Positions 56,001 to 64,000 of a DNA stretch of 64,000 nt are shown here, piece by piece. The stretch covers positions 38,487,703 to 38,551,702 of the forward strand of contig RSEF01000005.1 of assembly GCA_003993805.1 (NCBI GenBank), given 5' to 3'. The position numbers and the translations under genes were made by a program. The stretch comes from Himantopus leucocephalus. Taxonomy: Eukaryota; Chordata; Aves; Charadriiformes; Recurvirostridae. Under the pieces are notes generated by a model. That model had not been told where the DNA came from. It did not search any database and worked only from the letters and a program-made list of their open reading frames with translations. Position 1 is the first letter of the stretch. Every line of letters begins with the position of its first letter.

Positions 56001-58748
56001 TAAATATACTTGCACTGACAATTCCCATGACTCTTGAGAATGTGTCTGAAAACAGAGGTTGCACTGAAAATTACAAAGTAGCATGACAGTGGAAGAGAGG
56101 TTAGTAAAAATTGATTCCCTTTTCCCACATAATTTTGTCTCTGTGGAATACTTCCACTTCAGAGAGTTGGTAAAACCCACCCTCTTTCACAAAGCGTAGA
56201 TATAATTTTTTTTCTTAAGTGTCTTGTGGAAAGGGGATAATTTCATCTGCATGTGTTCTGATTTTAAACAATGCTGGAGACTCTAAACAAACTACAGTAG
56301 GCCAACTGTAGTTGGTGTGGTGGCAAACCCGGTCAGTGCCAGCGTGCAGGTCTGCTCCTTTGCTGGACACCCACAGTGGTAAATTTTCCAGCTAGAGGTG
56401 AGAGAGGAGGCACTTTGTGGTCCCCAGTATTAGCCAACACCCTGGAGACTGATTTAGCAGGAGGGGAGTCAGAGTGTGGCTGCCTAGTCCCAAGGCTTTG
56501 GGAAAGTGTTCATCTGGCTGCCTCTTTAAAGTCTGTATGGGTGGCTGGTGAGAAGCATGGAAAGAAAGACCTTGTAGTCCAAGCTAACAGAGCGCTGAAG
56601 ATCACTTGTGAATACACGCAGTTGTTCTTAGTTCATTTAATTTTGATATTTTCTCAGCTCGTAGGTACTGAGTGTCTTGTGCTAAACCACCTCAGGGTAG
56701 CAAAATCAGAATGGAGGTTTAAACTAGAGCACTTAGGGGGAAAGAGATCTCCAAACAGCACAGCCAGTGCATTTGAACAGAAGGGTTTCTGTGCCTGTAT
56801 GTGTCCCTTTTTTCCCCAACTGTGTCAGTCTGATTAATAAAAAATACTATCTCCTCTTAGAAGCCTTGCCTCTCTGATACAGCTGTTACTATTTAGTAAC
56901 TTCCAGAACTGTGGACTTAGAGCATTTTCCTGGTCCCTGATGTCCCATGATCTATGAAGCATTGCTGCTGCATGATCTTTCAAACACCATAATGCTGTAT
57001 GCAGCGCACAAGATTTCTCAACTGAGAAATTGTCATCCAATTTAGCAAAGAAGCAGTAGAAGGGACAGAAGAGGTGGGCAAAGCTATCTGAAGGCCCCTT
57101 TCCCCTACAGAGCTGGTGGTGGTGCTGTGGCAAGCCGGTTTTGTTATGCTTATCTATTAACAGGACCCGCGACAGCAATAGGTGAGAGCAGACCTGGGCT
57201 AGCACAAGAATTGACCACAGGGCAGTGGTGCCGGCTCCAGAGTGTGATGGACGAGTTTGCCCAGCACCCTGGGAACTGAGCTGCCATCTGCCAGCACGTT
57301 GCATGACCAGTTGCATCATCCTGCTGATGTGGAAGATCCCAGGGACCAGCTGGGGAGTCTGATGCAGTGAGCTGGGAGTGGGAGCCCAAGCATATATGCA
57401 TTTAGGGGTTGCAACATGGAGCCATGACTGCCCTCCACAGGCTTTGCCTTTGCTTCTGGTAGAGGGGATTGAATTCACAGCTCCCCTCAGGATGCTGCGC
57501 AGAAGGCAGTGGCCTCATCCTCCATCCAGGCTTCTCTCTCAGGACACAGTGTTACACAGGTAGGTATGGGAGCTGTGTGAGGGATAAGCCAGCAGCACAG
57601 CAGTAAAAACCCTGCCCTGGCAAGAAATGAATCTCAGTTTTGGAGCAGCACCTGTCTGAGAACTGCAGATTGAACTGAAATTGTGCAAAAAGGAGGCATT
57701 TTGCCCCATCTTCAGCATTAGTGGTGGCCTGGCTGAGGTATCTGCGTGCCTAGGCTGCTGGCCAATGTGGCATTCACAAGTGCCCATCCCTTACGTGTGG
57801 GTGTTAGGGAGGGAACTGCTCTGGGAACTGAGGGTGCAACCTGTGGGCGCTGGAGCACCCAGCACTGTAGTGCCTGCATCTTGTGAGCACTTAAAGATTC
57901 AAATCCCTCCAGTGCATGGAAGCAGTGAAAAAAGTTTTTAAAAAAATTTAGGATGGTGGTGCGTATGGGAACCAACAGGGGCCGTTTCTTCTTCCACAGC
58001 AGCCCTTGCAGCTGGAGCTGGGAGGAGCGGGATCTCGTTCCCCTCTTGGCACAGGGCAGTCATTCACACATCTCCCAGGAGTTTGCCCAAGCACCTTGCT
58101 CAGCTGTGAGCTCAGGCACATCCCGGACCCGGCTACATGGGGTGCTGATAGCATCGCTGGTGCTGGTGGGCTTTGCAGAATACTGGGTGAGACAAAAGAC
58201 TCCTCAGGGTATCCATCTGTCAAGACAGACTTGCCACCCCTCACAGGGTGAACCACATGGCCACCCAGTCCCCGCTGGCCACCCTGTCTGTAACTCATGT
58301 CTCATCTTCTTACGACAAATGGCTTTTTTCGTCCCAATTTTGTTTTTACTTTCTGCAGAGCGAGGCTGCCCCTGTAGCTCTGCCGCCGCCACCGTGGCTG
58401 CTGCCCTGGCTGGGACAGCTGTAGTGATGAACTCTGTGTTCATGGAGGAGAAAAGCTGCTTTTGAAGCTGAGCCCCAGCTACCAACCACACACGCCACCA
58501 CGGGGGCCCGCGCTGAGGCCGGCCACCGCTGCTCTTCAGGCTGAGTCATCCTTCTCTGGCAGAGGACGTGGAGCTATTAAAGTTTATGAAAGATGACATT
58601 GCTGTCACTGTTCCTGCTCACTTGCTCTGATACCGGTACAAGAATCCAGGTACATCTCTGTGGCACTGCAACAGAGAGTCAGCAGCCGCTGCCTGTGGGA
58701 AGCGGGAAGATAAAAGCAGCCGAGGCACTGCGGGTCTCGACACGTGAG

Positions 58749-58765
58749 AGTGTGTGTGTGTGTGT
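58749..58765. repeat. (TG)n dinucleotide repeat
   Basis: A short GTGTGTGTGTGTGT run in intergenic DNA. Confidence 0.85.
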
Positions 58766-59906
58766 TTGTTTCCCTGTGCAGCCAGAGGGAAGCCTGATTT
58801 CCAGGGGGAATTAATTTGAGAAAACTGAAAGTCGCTCCTCTGCTACCAGCTAATGTTGGTAATATAAACCAGTTCTTTTTCCTAAAAGGACTGCAAAATG
58901 AAACCACCTAGCGCATCTTTTGAAAGCGGCATAATTTAGACAGCAGTAATTTTACCATCAAGCCTTTGTTATGGCTCAGCTAACCTCCCAGGCTCCTTCC
59001 CTCACTACTGTTACTGGAGAAAAGATATGTTGCATTTGCCAGTGTACAGAAGGGACTCATTCCCTTTGCCAAGACTGATATGGGAATGGAGCTATAGTTA
59101 AAATATTTACTGTTCCTGGAAGGTGTCTTTGAAGTTGTCTTTTTTTTTTTTCCTCTTAAGTAAACTGAAGGAGAGGCAGTTAGAAAAACATAGACTTATA
59201 GCATCTGCTCATGATATAACTAAAATTTACTAGCGCCGTTCTCGGGAGGGAGCAGGCTTAGTCTGGTCTGCAGCACTGTGGCAAACCACAGCAATCCCCA
59301 GCCCTTCTGCCCAGTCCTCTGCCAGCTGTTTTGCAGCATGGCATTACTGCATGTCAGTCAGGAGAACGCAAAGCCGGAAATAAAATCAGTGCTATCGCTG
59401 TTACCGCACTGCTGCCATCTCCGGATTTGTCTAACTCAGGTACGTCTCATCTCTCATCAAATGCCTCTGTGGGGCAAAGCTCAGCCCGGGGCTGTTTCAC
59501 AGAGGCTGCCTGTGATGGACCTGAGAGCTCTGAAAAATACATCTCCAAAATCATATTCCCAAAGAGCATAATGCTCCCACCTGGGACTCAAGGCCTTTGC
59601 CCACCTACCAGTTGCCACCCGCCCCCTCACCACCGGCTGCTAAGCTGTTGGGGATGAGCCCCCATGTGCCGTCCTGATGAGGTGACTGGCCCAGGATGAG
59701 CTTCAGCAGCCTCAGACAGTGTCCTGCATGACCATCCCTGCTACTCTGAGACCTCAGGGGCTGGAGGGGCCTTCTGTGCCTATGGCCAAGGTGTCTGCCA
59801 GACCTAATAGCAGAGATAAGAAAGGATCATTAGCACAGAAACCTGAAAACAAACATAAAACCTTCTGAAATCCAGGAAAACTGCATAACACTTCCATATT
59901 TAATCT

Positions 59907-60017
59907 GAAAGGAAAAGGAAAAGGAAAAGGAAAAGGAAAAGGAAAAGGAAAAGGAAAAGGAAAAGGGAAAAGGGAAAGGGAAAGAAAAAAAGAAAAAGAA
60001 AAAAAGAAAAAGAAAGA
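59907..60017. repeat. 111-bp homopurine tract, mainly (AAAAGG)n
   Basis: An unbroken A/G-only stretch: about nine GGAAAA units followed by interrupted GGGAAA and AAAAAG units. The repeat order suggests expansion of the hexamer with decay at the right end. Confidence 0.95.
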
Positions 60018-61448
60018 CTGACATTTGGCCAAAAATTTAGGCTCGATCAACCTGCCAATCATGTTATTTCTAACCACATGCAAAGCATCCAAGAGGGCTT
60101 GATATTTCCCTGTAGCAGTGCTGTAAAGTCCCCTGATCACCCATGGGAAATGCCTGCCTTCCTCCTCAGTGACTGCTGATACCCCAATAAAGTGAAGAAA
60201 ATGCTGCTATTTTTTTTCCCCAAAGACAGAGAGAATCACATTTTATGTTGGAAATATCTTCCTGTTTCAATATATGTTGTATGCATGTGAAATAAAAGAG
60301 AAACTAATCAAGGCTTGGTTTTCTTCTTAAACTTGAATCGATAACATTTCTAGAAAAGCAAGAAAAGAAGGTTTAATGGCATTTTTCTGGCAGGGAAAGA
60401 AACTGGATCCTTAAAGCAAGGGAAGAATTAGAGCTCTCATGTTGCATTTAAGCACTCTGTTTCAGTGGCTACAGAGAGCAGAAAGTTATTATACAAAAAG
60501 ATTATATACAAAGGGGATAAAGTGGCAATGTCACTGCTGCTTCAAACTCAGTGCAGTGGCTGATGCTGCATTTGGTAGGACCCTTGAGTGTGTAGCTGAG
60601 GCTGCACCGAGGGTGCCTGCGGGTTGCAGGTGGGTGGTCCGTCTCCCTCAAAGGGAGGACCACCTAGGCAGTGGGGCCCAAATGATCTCAGGGGCTCAAG
60701 TCAGATGTCAGCTGCTGGGCCCTGCCAAGACGTAGGCAGCAGAGGCACTGGGAGAAGTGCAGATGCAACGCCTGAAGTAAGTACTTGGAAAATAAGGGTT
60801 CTCACAGTGTTAGGTTAGGGGGCAATTGGCAGAGGGATTTCAGGATCTCCTTGTGGATTTACATATTTTAAGTACCAGCATTCTCTGGCATATACAGTGG
60901 AGCACAGGAGATGATACAGACAAGTTCAGCAGCTGCCCAGCAGGCTAGTCAGAAAAGTACCAGTAGCTGGAACTGGGTTGCAAAACATTCAACTTCTCCA
61001 GCTGCAGAAGCAAAGTTTTAGTTTTCACTGATAAAAGATATCCCAGCAAGGAAAAAGGGGTCATAGGTAGGGAAACTTGGATGAAAGTTGCTCCACACAT
61101 GACCAAGGTTAGTCAGCTTCTTTAAAGGGACTGGGCATCCCCTACAGCACCCAGAGGTTGTCTCTGCCAGGGACACAGTGCCAATCCCGGTGAGCCAGGC
61201 AAGGTGGCTGTGCCTGGAAAAGGCCTTGTCAGAACATAACCTCGGAGTGATGTTGTGGCATGCAGTGACAGTGGGTTGCTATTTATTTACTAAACACTGT
61301 ACTTCATGCCAGCTTTGACACTTGTCCCACCTTTATAGTGGTTCAGTGGATGCCCTGTGTTCATCACTGCGAGGTACGGTAGCACATCATCCCATGCTCC
61401 AAGCAAGGGAGAAAATGCCTGTTAAGAGGTACCAGGGGATTCTCTTGC

Positions 61449-61499
61449 AAAAAGGAAAAAAAAAACAAGGAAAAAAAAAAGAAAGAAAAAAAAAAAGAT
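61449..61499. repeat. A-rich low-complexity tract
   Basis: Almost pure A with scattered G and one C, resembling a decayed poly(A) tail. No recognisable retroposon body lies directly upstream. Confidence 0.8.
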
Positions 61500-62559
61500 G
61501 CCTGAACAGACATTTAATAGGCGAAGGAAGAGGCTTAACAGACTTAAGCTCGGCTGTCTTCAGAGAGTTTTCAAAAGCTCACTGCAAACACTTCTGTTTC
61601 AAAGCTTATGCTCCTTTATCTATGAGAAGCTAAACACTGGCTAATTCTTTAATTAGTTCCCAACAAGATGTTTTTCTCTGTAGCCAAGGCTTGCAGGAGG
61701 ATAATTATGTCTTTAGTTTAAAAACAAGTGTCAATACAGATAGTTGTTTTGATTTCTCTTTCTTCAAATGTTTTATTTCCCCTTCTACCTAGCCCCCACT
61801 GTTGGTCCTCACCTGCAATATATTTCCTTGATTTGGGAAAGGCTGATTACTTTATTTTTAGCTCCCTGTGCTGCGATCCCAACATGAAAGGGCTAGAGAC
61901 AAGCTGGTGATGTGCTTCATGGTGCAACTGCATGAACAAAGGGTTTGGGGTGTGAATCCCTCCCAGGGCCAAGGAGATGGAGGACAATGAGCCACCATCA
62001 GTTGAGCAGCTCAGTTTATTAAACTGTAGTAACTAATTGGCATACACGTGGCCCTGGGTGCTCAAGTGCTACACTGCATGCCAGAGACCTAACCTCCTGC
62101 CTACCATCAGTCGTTTACATTTATTTTATCAAAGTTCTCAGAGCACCAACACATCGCCTTTTAATTGGTCAAGAGCTGCCTCAGTCTTGACAGTGTTGAG
62201 CAGATATGATTCTTCTGGGCCTGGGTCCCACGTGGGCCGTGGCAGGGAAGGGAGCTGCCCCTATGCCCTTCTTTAGCACAGAGGCAGGATGCTGAAGGCT
62301 TACCTGAGGAGCCACCCAAGGTGGCTTCGTTCACCCACCAGGAAAAGATCCTGGGTATTGGGCTATGCAGTGTGTGTCCTTGTGGTGAGGGAGTGTGACC
62401 TTTCTGGTCAACCCATTGAAGCTGTTCCATTTCCAAGGGAATAAATACATTTTCATGGATTCAAGAGGAAATTTATCTGAACTGGGCTATTGTGGCTCAG
62501 CTGTCTTTAAGAAAGATGTGGAAAAAAATGTTCTCCTACCAGTCCACTGGAAAAAATGA

Positions 62560-63000
62560 GTGTGATCAGAGACCTGGAAAATATGAGCTGTGAGGACAGG
62601 CTAAAAGACCTGGGATTGTTTCTTTCAGGGATAAGGAGAGGGGGGAAAGGGGTGAAGGAGGAAGCTAAAGCACAATAAGAGTCTTAAGATTCAGGAAAGG
62701 TTATTGCAAAGAATAAGGAAGTAGTTTGTTCTCTATATCTGTGATGGATAACACACAAATAATGGGACAAAATGGCAGCAAGGAAGTTGCCAGTTATCTA
62801 TTAGTAAGAGCTTTCTTCTGGCTGGGCCACTGAACTACTGGAGTGCCTGAATAAGTTGTGGAGATGCCATTACCAGAGATGTGGTTGGAGAAATGTCTAC
62901 CAGAAGTGATACATGTAGAAGTGATTTTTTTTTCTTGGAGCAGTGAGTAGGGACCGACGCAACTAGATGACATGTCCTGTGTTATAGTAATGTAAGTGTG
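62560..63000 (+). mobile_element. Old CR1-type LINE 3' fragment
   Basis: Recognised by 'tgatcagagacctggaaaat', 'ggacaggctaaaagacctgg', a decayed middle, 'gaactactggagtgcctgaa' and the near-terminal 'ggagcagtgag...actagatgacatg', in the order found in ancient amniote CR1 copies. It is strongly diverged with no open frame, which suggests an old insertion. Confidence 0.65.
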
Positions 63001-64000
63001 ATTTTTGGAGCCTAAGTGGTCAAGATACTCCATGGAAGGGGAGAGGTTTGGGGTTGTCCTATTGCAGTGTACGGTTATGGGGACCACTAACACTCATAGG
63101 TGTGGGTCTAGGCCAGGGCTGCCCTTCCTGAGGAGTGAAATTCAGCCTGACACTGCCGTGAGCAGTTGTCCTCCCCTGCCCTTTTCTTTCTGGGCTGATA
63201 CACTTGGAGGTACCCATGCTGCATGCACCGTGCAGCAGGTTGAGCATGGTGATCACATACCCCAGGACAACATTGCAGGCTGGCACTGCTCTGTGCTGAG
63301 CAACAGTGCTTGTTTCCTCATGCAGCAAAGACCTGAACTCATGTTTTCCTCCCTGTCTGATACTTCATGCAGGTTACACTTATCCTGTGATGTGATGCCC
63401 AGACCTTTTGATCTGGTGCTTAAGGTGGTGGAGTCTCCTCCTCTTCTTCTTGTCTAAAATTCAGGAATCACAATTTTGATCCTGATGTCCCATTGGATGT
63501 AGCCTCCAGGTAGAGCTGAGAATAGATTTAGAGTAGTGAGCACAACCTCCTTTCCCTCCTATTCAGAGGAGCCATGCAGCTGTTTGGGCTCTCTGTTTTC
63601 TAGGAAACGTTGAATTATAGGTCATCTTCAATCATTCATTACAAATGGAAATAATACTGGGGGAGGGGGGTGGGAAGGGGAATGATGAAGAAATATACAG
63701 TGGGATATCAGAAGTTATCCTTTGGGAGCAGGTTATCCTTGGTTTTGAAGGCAGGAACCTCCGCTCCCTCTCCCGGTTCATGTCCTGGTTAAAGAGAACG
63801 TGCATGTATCCATCCGATAGCCAGTATTTGCGACCTCCGTTGAACATTTTCTCCCCTTTGCAAAGCTGTGTCGATTTCCGAATATAGTGTAAGCAAAGTC
63901 TCAGTTGAGTCATTAATTCTTTCAACACATCTCAAAGAACTTGAGTTAACCAATGTGATCGTAAATTCAAGCAGTTGGAATACCAGTACTTGAGCCTAGA

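Larger units (their letters stand above)
53096..64000. other. Downstream intergenic region, no gene recognised
   Basis: AT-rich to moderate GC sequence with a homopurine tract (59907-60017), A-rich runs (61449-61499), a short TG repeat (about 58750-58765) and an old CR1 copy (62560-63000). The longest open frames (55086-55619 on +, 56834-57478 on -) begin with TTG and GTG and resemble no known family. In mammals the neighbour on this side is NPAS3 in convergent orientation; no NPAS3 exon is seen here. Confidence 0.65.

Noticed and set aside
56834..57478. 214-codon - strand open frame downstream of EGLN3
   Set aside because: The initiator is GTG, not ATG; no recognisable domain and no splice or transcript context. 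Kept only as a note because of its length.
59754..60140. Open frame with a Phe-Pro repeat
   Set aside because: It is simply the translation of the reverse complement of the (AAAAGG)n tract.
53096..64000. Possible 3' exon of NPAS3, the mammalian neighbour
   Set aside because: No - strand segment resembling the NPAS3 C-terminal exon was recognised. The neighbour probably lies beyond the window.

Overview
This looks like vertebrate, most likely bird, nuclear DNA. It contains one confident protein-coding gene, a complete five-exon EGLN3 (PHD3, the HIF prolyl hydroxylase 3) on the + strand. Several fragments resemble CR1 LINEs, the dominant avian and reptilian retroposon. The rest of the sequence is AT-rich, repeat-poor non-coding DNA around one dense CpG island. 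A crocodilian or turtle source cannot be excluded from sequence alone. The assembly is draft quality: there are three N-run gaps (14531-14630, 27859-27958, 40697-40722) and seven isolated single Ns, five of which separate near-identical copies of the same sequence.

Layout. 1-24.5 kb: upstream intergenic DNA with no recognisable gene. It has an antisense CR1 fragment near 4.3 kb, a CR1 cut by the first gap at 14.5 kb, a degenerate tandem array near 1 kb, and a striking repeat cluster at 23.2-23.5 kb that includes a long inverted repeat. About 24.6-27.25 kb: CpG island with the EGLN3 promoter (GC boxes, an inverted CCAAT box, RCGTG hypoxia-type motifs, a TATA-like element), the 5' UTR and exon 1. 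26.64-47.01 kb: a 20.4-kb intron 1 that carries a small CpG-rich block at about 38.8-39.0 kb with paired RCGTG motifs, a candidate for the intronic hypoxia-response element known in mammalian EGLN3. 47.0-51.3 kb: exons 2-5, which encode the catalytic domain. About 51.3-53.1 kb: probable 3' UTR with a canonical AATAAA. 53.1-64 kb: downstream intergenic DNA with a long homopurine tract (59.9 kb) and an old CR1 (62.6-63.0 kb).

The five exons join in frame (357+120+137+74+38 nt = 726 nt) to give a 241-residue protein with every expected catalytic residue in place: His135, Asp137 and His196 for iron, and Arg205 for 2-oxoglutarate. EGLN3 is an oxygen-sensing dioxygenase that is itself induced by HIF in mammals. 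The hypoxia-type motifs in the promoter and intron 1 fit a negative-feedback design, though binding cannot be shown here. I found no RNA gene, CRISPR array or new multi-gene system. The most unusual non-coding signals are the inverted repeat at 23302-23498, the candidate intronic hypoxia enhancer, and the systematic single-N duplications, which are probably assembly errors.
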